Origin: an uncultured Tenacibaculum sp.
GTDB lineage: Bacteria; Bacteroidota; Bacteroidia; Flavobacteriales; Flavobacteriaceae
Direction: 5' to 3'
DNA length: 59,312 bases
NCBI RefSeq assembly: GCF_947499065.1
Contig: NZ_CANMMT010000002.1
Span: forward strand, 1-59,312
Under the pieces are notes generated by a model, which was given only the letters and a program-made list of their open reading frames with translations, was not told the DNA's origin and did no database searches. A program made the position numbers and the translations under genes. Positions 26,947 to 36,522 of this stretch are shown here, one piece after another (positions within the stretch are counted from its first letter, which is position 1; every line of letters begins with the position of its first letter).

Positions 26947-27849
26947 ATGAAAGAGCAGTTTTATACTTATATTCAACAGTTACAGGATACAATTACTTCT
27001 AAATTAGAAGAGATTGATGGAGGAGTAAAATTTCAAGAAGACCTTTGGAAAAGGAAAGAAGGAGGAGGAGGTAGAACTCGTGTTATAGAAAATGGAAATA
27101 TCTTTGAAAAAGGAGGAGTTAATATTTCTAAAGTTTTTGGAGAGTTACCTGAAGTCCTAAGAAAGCAGTTTGGAGTAGAAAGTGGTAACTTTTTTGCTTG
27201 TGGTTTAAGTTTAGTAATTCATCCTAAAAATCCATTTGTACCTACAGTTCATGCTAATTGGCGTTATTTCGAAATGTATGATGAAAAAGGTAATATAGTT
27301 ACTCAATGGTTTGGAGGAGGACAAGATTTAACACCTTATTATTTGTTTGATGAAGATGCTATTCATTTTCATCAGGTATGTAAACAAGCTTGCGATAAAT
27401 ATGATCAAAATTTCTATCCAAAGTATAAAGAAACTTGTGATAATTATTTCTGGAATACGCATAGAAATGAAGCGAGAGGTATTGGAGGTTTGTTTTTTGA
27501 TTATTTAAAAAAGACTGAAGAGTTTTCAATGCAAGATAGATATGATTTTGTTACAGAAGTAGGAAATAGTTTTTTGAACTCATATATACCAATAGTTGAA
27601 AGAAGGAAAGATACAACGTATAATCAGGAGCATAAAGATTGGCAAGAAGTACGAAGAGGACGCTATGTTGAGTTTAACTTAGTTCACGATAGGGGAACAT
27701 TGTTTGGTTTAAAAACAAATGGACGTATTGAGAGTATCTTAATGAGTTTGCCACCTACCGTACAATGGAAATATAATCATCACCCAGAAGAAGGGAGCGA
27801 AGAAGAAAAACTTTTAAAAGTTTTAGCAAAACCTAAAAATTGGGTATAA
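26947..27849 (+). CDS. hemF: Oxygen-dependent coproporphyrinogen III oxidase
   Basis: 300 residues, the normal HemF length. Conserved stretches include RKEGGGGRTRVIENGNIFEKGG, FVPTVHANWRYFE, WFGGGQDLTPYYL, FWNTHRNEARGIGGLFFDYL and RRGRYVEFNLVHDRGTLFGL. It converts coproporphyrinogen III to protoporphyrinogen IX with molecular oxygen, late in heme synthesis, in the cytoplasm. It follows the EI24 gene by 28 nt. A hairpin (27852-27880) without a T run follows. Confidence 0.96.
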   Translation: MKEQFYTYIQQLQDTITSKLEEIDGGVKFQEDLWKRKEGGGGRTRVIENGNIFEKGGVNISKVFGELPEVLRKQFGVESGNFFACGLSLVIHPKNPFVPTVHANWRYFEMYDEKGNIVTQWFGGGQDLTPYYLFDEDAIHFHQVCKQACDKYDQNFYPKYKETCDNYFWNTHRNEARGIGGLFFDYLKKTEEFSMQDRYDFVTEVGNSFLNSYIPIVERRKDTTYNQEHKDWQEVRRGRYVEFNLVHDRGTLFGLKTNGRIESILMSLPPTVQWKYNHHPEEGSEEEKLLKVLAKPKNWV

Positions 27850-28090
27850 AACTTAGAAATAATTTAATTATTCTTCTAAGATAAGAGTTCCTAAGTATTG
27901 AAAATCAAATGTATTATTGAAAACGCAATAGAACTTTGTATTATTTTGTTTTAATTCAAAAATACATGTATTTGTGATGTATTTTTACGAATAATTCAAT
28001 TAATAATCCAATTACAGATTTTTTTTATATAAAAAAAGACAAGAAAATCACTGGTTTTTACTAACTTCGCAAACATTAAAAATATACACT

Positions 28091-29392
28091 ATGGCTAGAT
28101 ACGAATTGAAGTTGCCTAAAATGGGCGAGAGTGTTGCAGAAGCAACTATTACTTCTTGGGTAAAAGAAGTTGGAGAAACGATTGATATTGATGATACCGT
28201 AGTTGAAGTAGCTACAGATAAGGTAGATAGTGAAGTACCTAGTGAAGTAGATGGAACTTTAGTAGAAATATTATTTGATAAAGATTCAGTAGTACAAGTA
28301 GGACAAACAATAGCTATTATAGAAACAGAAGGAGGGGAGGAAGTAATTTCTGAAGCAACTCCTGTAAAAGAAGAAGTAAAAGCAGCAGCAGTAGAAGTAG
28401 AAAAAACAATAGAAGAGGTAAAAGAAACAATTACAAGTTCTATTGACACATCTTCTAGTGATCGTTTTTACTCGCCATTAGTAAAGAGTATTGCTCAAAC
28501 TGAAGGTATTTCTTTAGAAGAATTAGAAACGGTTAAAGGAACAGGTAAAGACGGACGTGTAACTAAGACTGATATCTTATCTTATATAGAGAATAGAGGA
28601 AGTCAACCACAAAAAGTTGCAGAATCAGTTCAAGAATCTAAGCCACAACCAAAAACTCAATCAGCACCAGTTACATTAAGTGGAGAAGATGAAATTATAG
28701 AAATGAGCCGTATGGGGAAATTAATTTCTAAGCATATGGTAGATTCTATTCAAACATCTGCACATGTACAATCTTTTATTGAGATTGATGTAACTAACAT
28801 TGTTAATTGGAGAAATAAAGTAAAGAACGCATATCAAAAAAGAGAAGGAGAGAAATTAACATTTACTCCAATCTTTATGCAAGCAGTTGCTCAAACAATA
28901 AAAAAACACCCTATGATTAATATTTCTGTTGATGGAGATAAAATCATAAAAAGAGGAAATGTTAATTTAGGTATGGCTGCAGCATTACCTGATGGAAATT
29001 TAATTGTTCCAGTAATTAAGAATGCAGATCAATTAAGTTTAGTTGGAATGACTAAGCAAGTAAATGATTTAGCAAATCGTGCTAGAGCAAATAAATTAAA
29101 ACCAGATGATATTCAAGGAGGAACATACACTGTTACAAATGTAGGTAGCTTTGGAAGTATTACAGGAACACCAATTATAAACCAACCACAAGTAGCTATT
29201 TTAGCTTTAGGAGCAATAGTTAAAAAACCTGCGGTTATAGAAACACCAGAAGGAGACTTTATCGGAATCCGTCATAAAATGATGGTGTCCCATTCATACG
29301 ATCATAGAGTGGTAAATGGAGCTTTAGGTGGTATGTTTATTAAAACATTAAAAGAAATTTTAGAAGCTTGGGATGCAAATCAAGATTTCTAA
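28091..29392 (+). CDS. 2-oxo acid dehydrogenase complex E2 component (dihydrolipoyl acyltransferase)
   Basis: 433 residues. Lipoyl domain residues about 1-80 (lipoyl Lys44 in EVATDKVDSEVPS), a long Glu/Lys-rich linker (about 95-125), an E3/E1-binding domain (about 126-168: SPLVKSIAQTEGISLEELE...GRVTKTDILSYI), then the catalytic domain ending with the active-site motif SHSYDHRVVNGALGG (His and Asp about 405-409). The ending resembles branched-chain 2-oxo acid dehydrogenase E2 more than the 2-oxoglutarate type, but this is only an impression. The genes for E1 and E3 are not in the window. A candidate -7 box TAACTTCG lies at 28062-28069. Confidence 0.93.
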   Translation: MARYELKLPKMGESVAEATITSWVKEVGETIDIDDTVVEVATDKVDSEVPSEVDGTLVEILFDKDSVVQVGQTIAIIETEGGEEVISEATPVKEEVKAAAVEVEKTIEEVKETITSSIDTSSSDRFYSPLVKSIAQTEGISLEELETVKGTGKDGRVTKTDILSYIENRGSQPQKVAESVQESKPQPKTQSAPVTLSGEDEIIEMSRMGKLISKHMVDSIQTSAHVQSFIEIDVTNIVNWRNKVKNAYQKREGEKLTFTPIFMQAVAQTIKKHPMINISVDGDKIIKRGNVNLGMAAALPDGNLIVPVIKNADQLSLVGMTKQVNDLANRARANKLKPDDIQGGTYTVTNVGSFGSITGTPIINQPQVAILALGAIVKKPAVIETPEGDFIGIRHKMMVSHSYDHRVVNGALGGMFIKTLKEILEAWDANQDF

Positions 29393-29413
29393 GAATAATA
29401 TACTGTTAAATAC

Positions 29414-29439
29414 AAGAGCTCAGGATTTCCTGAGCTCTT
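29414..29439 (+). terminator. Intrinsic terminator of the E2 gene
   Basis: AAGAGCTCAGGA (29414-29425) pairs perfectly with 29428-29439, followed by T-rich DNA that also carries the DUF6263 promoter region. Confidence 0.9.
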
Positions 29440-29480
29440 TTGTTTTGTTTATATTCGTACTTTAAACTAAAAAATCATAA

Positions 29481-30218
29481 ATGAAGAAAATTTTAATTGT
29501 ACTGTTATTAGGGATAACAGCGGTAGGAATGTCACAAGAAAAAGTATTGCTACGTCTTAAGTATAAAAAAGGCGATACTTATAAAATGTCTATGAAAATG
29601 AGTCAAGACATGGGAGCTAGCCTAATGGATATGGACATGGATATGAATATAAAAGTGACAGATGTTAAAGAAGGAGATTATGTAACTGAAACTAAGTTTA
29701 CTTATATGTCAACCAAAGTTTTACAAGGTGCTGAAGAAAAAGTGAACTTTAATACAAAGATGAAGGATAGTGAGTTAACTGAGGAATCTAAGAATTTTAA
29801 AGCTCAGATGCAGCCTATGATGAATGCAATGATTTATTCTAGTGTTGATAAATTTGGAAAATCAAAATTTTTAAAAGCAGAGCCAACTTTCCCTGGAGCA
29901 GATCAGTTATCAAACCAGTATAATCAATCAGTAGTATATCCAAATGAAAAAGTAGGAGTAGGTTCTACTTGGACTAATACACAAAATAGTGGAGGAGTAG
30001 CAATGGAATTAGTTTATACTGTTACAGAGATTACAAAGGAAAAAGTAATAGCTAAAATAAACGGAAAAATGTCAGCTATGCCAAATGCTAAAATAACTGG
30101 AGCTGTAGAGATAATGAAAAATACAGGTATACCATCTAAATCAGTAGTAAGTATTGAAATGGATATGATGGGACAAATGATGAAAACAAAAGCAGAATCT
30201 ACTATAGAAAAAATCTAA
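29481..30218 (+). CDS. DUF6263 family exported protein
   Basis: 245 residues with a signal peptide (MKKILIVLLLGITAVGMSQ). The rest is predicted beta-strand, with YKKGDTYKMSMKMSQDM, a Met/Asp-rich repeat (MDMDMDMN, residues about 50), GVGSTWTNTQN and a C-terminal SVVSIEMDMMGQMMKTKAES. This pattern matches the uncharacterised Bacteroidota family DUF6263. It is likely periplasmic or outer-membrane attached; function unknown. A TATATTCG -7 element lies at 29450-29457. Confidence 0.82.
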   Translation: MKKILIVLLLGITAVGMSQEKVLLRLKYKKGDTYKMSMKMSQDMGASLMDMDMDMNIKVTDVKEGDYVTETKFTYMSTKVLQGAEEKVNFNTKMKDSELTEESKNFKAQMQPMMNAMIYSSVDKFGKSKFLKAEPTFPGADQLSNQYNQSVVYPNEKVGVGSTWTNTQNSGGVAMELVYTVTEITKEKVIAKINGKMSAMPNAKITGAVEIMKNTGIPSKSVVSIEMDMMGQMMKTKAESTIEKI

Positions 30219-30240
30219 TTAGACTACTTTTTAAATGTGC

Positions 30241-30268
30241 AAAAACTCAGAATTTCTTCTGAGTTTTT
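30241..30268. terminator. Bidirectional intrinsic terminator
   Basis: AAAAACTCAGAA (30241-30252) pairs with 30257-30268. It lies between the convergent DUF6263 and GNAT genes with T runs on both strands. Confidence 0.9.
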
Positions 30269-30283
30269 TTGTGTAAACAGTTT

Positions 30284-30961
30284 TTAATTCTTTTTATAAA
30301 ACCACCAATTCATATCTCGAGTAATTTTAAATCCTAGTTTTTCATATAGTTTTATAGCAGGATTCCCTTTGTTAGTATGTAGGATAGGAAGTTTATTGTC
30401 TTTTATTATTTCTTTGGTAACATATGATGTTAACTGTTTGGCATACCCTCTTTTTGTATAATTTGGATGTGTAACTACTGCGCTTATTTCAATAAAATCG
30501 TCAGTTTGCATACGTTGACCAGATATAGAAACAAGTTGGTTATCTTTAAAAATTCCAAAGTAATTTCCCATGTCAAAAGTTCTTTTCCTATAATAGCCTG
30601 GCATTACTAACCAAACAAGGTTGTATATGTCATCTATATGTTCTTCTGATAAAGGAACTATAGTTTCAGTAAATTCAATGTCAGTTAAATTATCTAATAC
30701 CATTTGACAACCATCAATTTTCTTATCTAAAAAAATATTACGATTATCGTATAAAGGAGTTTTATCTTCTGAAACTAAGAAAAAACTATCTGTTAGTTTA
30801 GCATATTCATTTAAAGCATTAGCAGTTTTATTTGTATCTAAAAAAGCACCAAAAGGACAAATTTTAGGGTCATAAAATTGTACTCCATCAAAATTAATGA
30901 CAAATTCTTTATGCGTTTCGTTTAATGAATGCCAAACAGGATTCTTAAGCTTATTGTTCAT
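30284..30961 (-). CDS. GNAT family N-acetyltransferase
   Basis: 225 residues. The C-terminal half is a GNAT fold: SEEHIDDIYNLVWLVMPGY, ISAVVTHPNYTKRGYAKQL (the acetyl-CoA pyrophosphate-binding motif) and LHTNKGNPAIKLYEKLGFKIT. The N-terminal half (about 1-100) is shared with the FR47-like group. The substrate is unknown. Its start overlaps the end of the TIGR01777 gene by 11 nt, so the two are co-translated. Confidence 0.9.
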   Translation of the reverse strand: MNNKLKNPVWHSLNETHKEFVINFDGVQFYDPKICPFGAFLDTNKTANALNEYAKLTDSFFLVSEDKTPLYDNRNIFLDKKIDGCQMVLDNLTDIEFTETIVPLSEEHIDDIYNLVWLVMPGYYRKRTFDMGNYFGIFKDNQLVSISGQRMQTDDFIEISAVVTHPNYTKRGYAKQLTSYVTKEIIKDNKLPILHTNKGNPAIKLYEKLGFKITRDMNWWFYKKN

Positions 30962-31844
30962 TATTGTAAATATTATTCAAAGCAGGTTCTAAGTTAGAAA
31001 ATTTAAAATTGTAAAATTTAGATGTTTTTTGAGAAGAAACTCTACTACCATTTAATAAGATATATGCCATTTCACCTAATGCTGTTTTTAAAATAAATGA
31101 AGGAGCATTCATAGGAAATACAGGTTTTTTTAATGCTTTACCTAAAGCTTTCATGAAGTCTTCATTAGTTTTGTGCTCTGGTGCTACAGCATTAAAAGTT
31201 CCATTAAAATTAGGGTTTTCTATAGCTTCTAAATAAAGGTGACATAAGTCGGTAACATGAATCCAAGGTAAGTACTGTTTTCCAGTTCCTAAAGCCGATA
31301 AAAATATAGGGGTATTCATTTTATGTAAAGCTCCTCTTTTTTCTGTAAGGACAACACCGGTACGTAAAATATTTATTGGAATTTCTAGTTGCTCAAATTG
31401 TTGAGCTGCTTTTTCCCATTTAATACAAATGGAAGAAATAAAATCATTATTGGGAGCATCTTCTTCATTAAAAATTTTATCAGAGGTGATAGCACCATAA
31501 TAACCGATACCTGATGAAGAAATGAATCCTTTTAAAGGGACTTCATGTTCTTTTACTTTTTTAAATAACAGGTTGGCAGATTGTACTCTGCTATCTATTA
31601 ATTCTTTTTTTCTTTTATTAGTCCAACGTTTATCTGCAATTCCAGCACCAGCAAGATGGATAATATGAGTAACTCCTTCAAAAGCTTTTTCATCTATATG
31701 ATTTTCAGAAATATTCCAGTAAAACTCATTCTTTTTTGTTGGGTTTCTACTAAGAATATTTACTTCAAAGTTATTTTCTTTTAAAATAGCTTGTAGATGC
31801 CCTCCAATGAGTCCAGTTCCTCCAGTAATAAGAATTTTATCCAT
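30951..31844 (-). CDS. TIGR01777 family NAD(P)-binding epimerase-like protein
   Basis: 297 residues, an extended SDR. The cofactor loop TGGTGLIGGHL (about 7-17), HLAGAGIADKRW, SSSGIGYYG, and the C-terminal DUF1731-like part (LGKALKKPVFPMNAPSFIL, then LNGSRV) identify TIGR01777, the family of E. coli YfcH. The substrate is unknown. It is followed by GNAT with an 11-nt overlap and preceded by a terminator. Confidence 0.93.
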   Translation of the reverse strand: MDKILITGGTGLIGGHLQAILKENNFEVNILSRNPTKKNEFYWNISENHIDEKAFEGVTHIIHLAGAGIADKRWTNKRKKELIDSRVQSANLLFKKVKEHEVPLKGFISSSGIGYYGAITSDKIFNEEDAPNNDFISSICIKWEKAAQQFEQLEIPINILRTGVVLTEKRGALHKMNTPIFLSALGTGKQYLPWIHVTDLCHLYLEAIENPNFNGTFNAVAPEHKTNEDFMKALGKALKKPVFPMNAPSFILKTALGEMAYILLNGSRVSSQKTSKFYNFKFSNLEPALNNIYNNEQ

Positions 31845-31858
31845 AGAGTAAAAATAAG

Positions 31859-31888
31859 AAAACCATAATGTTTTAGCATTATGGTTTT
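31859..31888 (-). terminator. Intrinsic terminator of the zinc metalloprotease gene
   Basis: AAAACCATAATG (31859-31870) pairs perfectly with 31877-31888 around a 6-nt loop, just after the stop of the metalloprotease gene (minus strand). Confidence 0.87.
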
Positions 31889-31911
31889 ACTATAGAATTA
31901 TATAAATTTTA

Positions 31912-34512
31912 TTATTTAACCTCTTTTAAAGAGTTGTTAATTAATAATTTTAATTGATTTTTATGAGCTTTAGTAGCAATGTTTCCTAAACCGTTTCCAG
32001 ACCAAGTTTTAATCTTTTTCAGATTATATAAAGCCATTGCTTTAGCAGCATTAGTATATCTACTACTAGTTCTTCCTACAACCATTTTTAATAACATTTT
32101 AGTGTATTCAGTTTGTAGGTTTTGACGGAATGAATTTACATTCGTGTATAAATCGGCTTTAAAAATAGCATTGTTTAAATCAGTCATAAAAGTAGATAAC
32201 TTGTACTTGTTACCATATAATTCAGAATCAGAAATTCTTTGTAAAGTATTTCTATGTAATATGTGATTTAAAACTCTCTTTTGATATCTTAAAACTTGTG
32301 CATGGATTTTTGGGTCTTCTGGTCCTGCAAAGAAGTTGTATCCACGTCTTTGTCTAGCTAAGAAGTTATATAAATCTGAAGGAGCTTTAAAAGCATTTGG
32401 AGCAAAAACATAAGTTTTTAATGCGCTCATAGCTCTTTTTTGATCAACTAAACTTACAGGAGTATAAGGTTGTGTGCCTCCATTTTGTCCAGCCATGGCT
32501 CTATCTACATAAACTCCTCCAATGAAACGAGAAATTACTTCCCCAGCTCTAGCAGCTTGACCATTTAAAATATAATAAGCATTTCTTAATTCCTCATATG
32601 TTTCTCCATCTTTAGAAAATCTATTCTTAATGTTTAGCATCATTTTATTAGCTAACTTAATTCTATCAACAGAATAAGTAATTTGATCATTAGATAAATC
32701 ACCAGTCATAACTCTTGGGTCAATAGCTTTTCCAGCAGAACGCATATCATCAGCATCATTACCAAAAATTAATTCAGGTTGTGTAGATTTAGCTAATAAA
32801 GCTCTCATTTCAGAATTATTTTTAAATGGAGTATATCCAAATTGGATAGCCCAAATATCATAAGGTCCAACAGCTGTATCGTAATATTGCCCTTGTTTTG
32901 TTCTGTCTAAAGTTAAATTAATAGCCGCATAATCCATTACAGAACCAGTTAAACATTTTCCTTTAATAAATTCTGCATCTGCTAATTGAGCAGGAGAAAA
33001 TAACTGACTAGCTTTCATGTTGTGGTTTAATCCTAAAGTATGACCAACCTCATGCATAATTAAAGACTTCATAGCTTCTCTTTTCATTCCTTCCATTTCT
33101 AAATCAGAAGCTCCAGTAGCTGCTAAAACAGTCTTTCCAAACATTGTGTTTTCATGCATTAAATGTCCAGCAGAACAATACATGTGGTTATCTTTTTTAG
33201 AGAAGATATTATGAGCTTCCTCTTCAGAAGAAGCTTTTGACAGTTCTCCAAAAATTTTATCGTATAAAACTCTGTTAGTAAAGTGAACATACTCTAACAT
33301 AATGTCAGCACCTAAAATTTCTCCAGTTCTAGGGTTTACAAAACTAGGTCCATAACCTCCAAATGGTGGGTTAGGAGAAGAAGTCCAACGTAAAACATTA
33401 TAACGAACATCACCAGCATCCCAGTCAGCATCATTAGGTTGAACTTTTACAACCATTGCATTTTTAAATCCAGCTTTTTCAAAAGCTTCATTCCAAGCTA
33501 ATACCCCTTCTTTAATAGTTTCAATAAACTCAACAGGAGTAGAGTTTTCAATCCACCAAGTAATTGGCTCAACAGGCTCTGAAATTGCTAATTCAGGATT
33601 CTTTTTAATTAATTTCCAACGGTGAATAAAATCTCTGTAGTTTACAGCTTTAGTAGATGTCATATCGTTTGTAGAGGTTAAGAAATAACCAACTCTTGGA
33701 TCGTCCATTCTTACTGTATAATCACCTTTTGGCATATTCATAAAAGTATGAAAAACTTTTATTGAAACATATCTACCATCTGTAATAGCATTAGAACCAC
33801 CATTTAAAACAGAAGGGTTGTTGTATGTGTATTCTGTTTTAATATTTGTGTTTTCAGGATAGTTTTTAATGCTGTTTATTTTAGATTTCTTTTTGTCGAA
33901 TCTTCCTAATTTGAAAGCAAACGGAGAGCTTTTAGGAAAACGAGGCATTTTAATTCTAGTTAATGCTTCTGATAAAAATAAATCGTTAGCATTAATTAAA
34001 TATTCTCCTTTTTTATCGTCCGAAGCTAATATTTTAGTACTTGCAACTACAGCATTACTGATGTTTGCATTAGCAGATTTTGATAAGGCATTATTTTTAT
34101 CAAAGTAAAAAGAAGTATTAGGTGCTACAAACTCAATTTTATTGAAATATTTTTTGATGTTAAAAATACTAGAACCTCTATAAGCACCTCTAAAAGCTCT
34201 TGCTTCTGTTACACCATCTGCTATTTGTGAAAAGTAAATGTAATCTTTATTAAGTTGATCTTTTTTTAATAATAACTTGATATCACCTGTTACTGTATCT
34301 TGATAAATAGGGAATAAACCATCTATTTTTTTGCTACTCTTAGTTAAGTCGGCAATAGTTTTCTTTTTTTTCTTCTTTTTCTTTTTTGAAGGGATTTCAG
34401 TTTTGCTTTTTTCTTTCTTTTTTCTTCTTTTTTGAGCATTTACATCATTGATACCCAATATAGAAAGTGTTAAAAAAAGCGAACATACTATCCTTAATTT
34501 TCTGTTAAGCAT
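31912..34512 (-). CDS. Zinc-dependent metalloprotease, DUF5117/DUF5118 type, secreted
   Basis: 866 residues. After a signal peptide (MLNRKLRIVCSLFLTLSILG...NDVNAQ) comes a Lys-rich stretch with a run of nine Lys (about residues 43-51), then the DUF5118/DUF5117 regions and the zinc site MHEVGHTLGLNHN (His-Glu-x-x-His-x-x-Gly-x-x-His, about residue 487). C-terminal DUF4953-like parts follow. It is a large metzincin-like peptidase, probably periplasmic or outer-membrane associated. The basic, poly-Lys N-terminus of the mature protein is unusual. It is a single-gene unit with its own terminator. Confidence 0.93.
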   Translation of the reverse strand: MLNRKLRIVCSLFLTLSILGINDVNAQKRRKKKEKSKTEIPSKKKKKKKKKTIADLTKSSKKIDGLFPIYQDTVTGDIKLLLKKDQLNKDYIYFSQIADGVTEARAFRGAYRGSSIFNIKKYFNKIEFVAPNTSFYFDKNNALSKSANANISNAVVASTKILASDDKKGEYLINANDLFLSEALTRIKMPRFPKSSPFAFKLGRFDKKKSKINSIKNYPENTNIKTEYTYNNPSVLNGGSNAITDGRYVSIKVFHTFMNMPKGDYTVRMDDPRVGYFLTSTNDMTSTKAVNYRDFIHRWKLIKKNPELAISEPVEPITWWIENSTPVEFIETIKEGVLAWNEAFEKAGFKNAMVVKVQPNDADWDAGDVRYNVLRWTSSPNPPFGGYGPSFVNPRTGEILGADIMLEYVHFTNRVLYDKIFGELSKASSEEEAHNIFSKKDNHMYCSAGHLMHENTMFGKTVLAATGASDLEMEGMKREAMKSLIMHEVGHTLGLNHNMKASQLFSPAQLADAEFIKGKCLTGSVMDYAAINLTLDRTKQGQYYDTAVGPYDIWAIQFGYTPFKNNSEMRALLAKSTQPELIFGNDADDMRSAGKAIDPRVMTGDLSNDQITYSVDRIKLANKMMLNIKNRFSKDGETYEELRNAYYILNGQAARAGEVISRFIGGVYVDRAMAGQNGGTQPYTPVSLVDQKRAMSALKTYVFAPNAFKAPSDLYNFLARQRRGYNFFAGPEDPKIHAQVLRYQKRVLNHILHRNTLQRISDSELYGNKYKLSTFMTDLNNAIFKADLYTNVNSFRQNLQTEYTKMLLKMVVGRTSSRYTNAAKAMALYNLKKIKTWSGNGLGNIATKAHKNQLKLLINNSLKEVK

Positions 34513-34615
34513 GTTTAAATTATTTAAGTTTTGATTTAATATGGAAAGTTAGTATTTGTTATTTTTCTGTGATGTTAATAATATGGTAAAATTGGAAGAG
34601 AATCTCTTAAAAATG

Positions 34616-35185
34616 CTATCTTTCTTTTTTGTTCTCTTCACATAATTGAATAATTGCTTCAAGTCTTTTAAGACGTGTAGTTTCTCTTTTCGCCTGATTA
34701 AGCCAATATAAGTATCCTTTTTTGTAAGATTTAGCAAAGTTTTGATAGTTTTTGAAAGCGATAGGGCTTTGATTAAATCTAATTTGCAAATCGTTAGGAA
34801 TAATTAAATTTTCAACATCATCTAAAGCTGTCCATGAACCATTCTTTTTAGCAGTTTCAACTTTTTTAATTCCAGATGCATGCATCAAGTTTAAAGAAGT
34901 AAGTTCTTTGATGTATTTTTTATTTACAGCACTCCAAATACTTTTATCTTTTCTTGGACAAAAATATTGTTGTCTCTTTCCGTCACCTAAACTTTTTACT
35001 GTAGAATCTATCCAACCAAAACATAAAGCAACTTTTACAGCTTCTTCCCAGCGCATACTTGGTATTTGAGTATCAACTTTGTATAAAATTAGGTGAACAC
35101 CTGTACTTTTATCATGGTTTTCTAGTAGCCATTTTCGCCATTCAGTGTCAGTTTTAAAATAGTGTTGTGGTATATTTTTGGCCAT
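34616..35185 (-). CDS. YdeI/OmpD-associated family protein
   Basis: 189 residues with the family hallmarks: WRKWLLENHDKSTGVHLILYK, MRWEEAVKVALCFGWIDSTVKS, RQQYFCPRKDKSIWSAVNKKYI and a C-terminal YWLNQAKRETTRLKRLE. It has no signal peptide. The family is linked with bacteriocin or antimicrobial-peptide tolerance in some species, but function here is unknown. Its start overlaps the stop of the M28 peptidase gene by one base (TAATG), so the two are translationally coupled. Confidence 0.9.
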   Translation of the reverse strand: MAKNIPQHYFKTDTEWRKWLLENHDKSTGVHLILYKVDTQIPSMRWEEAVKVALCFGWIDSTVKSLGDGKRQQYFCPRKDKSIWSAVNKKYIKELTSLNLMHASGIKKVETAKKNGSWTALDDVENLIIPNDLQIRFNQSPIAFKNYQNFAKSYKKGYLYWLNQAKRETTRLKRLEAIIQLCEENKKER

Positions 35186-36522
35186 TATTTTCTTATAATT
35201 TTTGAAGGAAAAGTAATTAAGCTTTCATATCCATTTATACCTACGGCAGCAACACCAAAAAAATAGTTGTCTATGACAATACCATCTAAAGTGAATTCAT
35301 TCAAATTGTTGACATATCTACTGTAATCCCATGTAGGTGATGTGGTATCTCTCCAATAAATTTTATAACCTTTAGCACTTTCAACTTTGTCCCATTTTAG
35401 TTTTACTGAAGCTTCAACAATTCCTCCTATACTAACATTTTTTGGAGCAGTTGGTGCAGAAGCAATACTAGCTAAGTTAATAGCGTTTACAGCAGTTAAT
35501 TTTTTAGCATAATCAAAATTTACAAACTTTAATTTGTCACCATATTCAATTCCATTTTCGGTTCTAATATCTTGATGTTGTTGTGTGTAATTTTCATGAG
35601 CTTCCATTATTCTCACTCCAGCAAATCCTATATCATTAAAAGGACGATGATGACCACCTCGCCCAAACCTATCTAATCGATAAATCATTTTTGGGTTCAT
35701 TTCTGGCATGTAAGTTTTAGTAGTTTTATGAATGTAACGGGCTAGCTGACGTGAAATTCCATCTACTTCACCACCATAAAAACGTCTAGACCTTCTTTGT
35801 CTTTCTGTTTCAGTAGGAGGGGTAGGTTCAGAAAAAATTCTAAAAGTTCTATTATCAATAACTCCATCAACTCCTTTTATGTTTCCAATCATATCGTTAT
35901 TAATTACACCAATAACATTCCAGTTGTTATTTTTAGCAAAGTTGGCAAAGCCCTTACCACCAAACAATCCTTGTTCTTCTCCAGATAAGCCTATGTAAAT
36001 TATACTGTTTTCAAATTTGTATTTACTAAGAACCCTTGCAGCTTCAATTGTTCCAGCAATTCCAGATGCATTATCATTTGCTCCTGGAGCATCATCTGTA
36101 AAATTATTAGGGTCAGATATTCTAGAGTCTATGTCACCACTCATAATAATATAATTATTAGGATTTTTAGTTCCTTTTTGAATAGCTACTACATTTACTA
36201 CCCACACATCTCTGATAATTCTTTTATTGGTTCCTTTTTTTACCAAATCTTTTTGATAAAAAACATCTAAACAATTATTACAATTTTTAGAAATATTTTC
36301 AAACTCTGATTTAATCCAACGCCTTGCAGCTCCAATTCCCCTTGTGTTAGATATTGTATCACTTAAGGTATGTCGTGTTCCAAAATTAGCAAGTGTAGTA
36401 ATATCTTTTTCAATTCTTTTAGCAGAAATAGAATCGATAATATCGTAGATGTTTTGATTAGTTTGACTATATAAATTAAATGCTAAGAAAGAACATAATA
36501 GGAGCGTAGTTAATTTTCTCAT
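35185..36522 (-). CDS. M28 family peptidase with a C-terminal fibronectin type III-like domain
   Basis: 445 residues. A signal peptide (MRKLTTLLLCSFLAFNLYSQ) is followed by an M28 aminopeptidase fold (about 90-355): SGDIDSRISDPNNFTDDAPG, GANDNASG, GLSGEEQGLFGGKGF, NNDMIG and a C-terminal His in YTQQHQD. The last about 90 residues (APTAPKNVSIGGIVEASVKLKWD...) form a fibronectin type III-like module. The first metal ligand, normally His in a [S/T]-A-H-x-D motif, is Asp here (SGDIDS), which is worth checking. It is the upstream gene of a two-gene unit with the YdeI-family protein. Confidence 0.9.
   Translation of the reverse strand: MRKLTTLLLCSFLAFNLYSQTNQNIYDIIDSISAKRIEKDITTLANFGTRHTLSDTISNTRGIGAARRWIKSEFENISKNCNNCLDVFYQKDLVKKGTNKRIIRDVWVVNVVAIQKGTKNPNNYIIMSGDIDSRISDPNNFTDDAPGANDNASGIAGTIEAARVLSKYKFENSIIYIGLSGEEQGLFGGKGFANFAKNNNWNVIGVINNDMIGNIKGVDGVIDNRTFRIFSEPTPPTETERQRRSRRFYGGEVDGISRQLARYIHKTTKTYMPEMNPKMIYRLDRFGRGGHHRPFNDIGFAGVRIMEAHENYTQQHQDIRTENGIEYGDKLKFVNFDYAKKLTAVNAINLASIASAPTAPKNVSIGGIVEASVKLKWDKVESAKGYKIYWRDTTSPTWDYSRYVNNLNEFTLDGIVIDNYFFGVAAVGINGYESLITFPSKIIRK

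Noticed and set aside
34340..34440. Poly-A/T tract in the metalloprotease gene, considered as a frameshift
   Set aside because: The frame is continuous from the signal peptide through the zinc site, so no break is seen.
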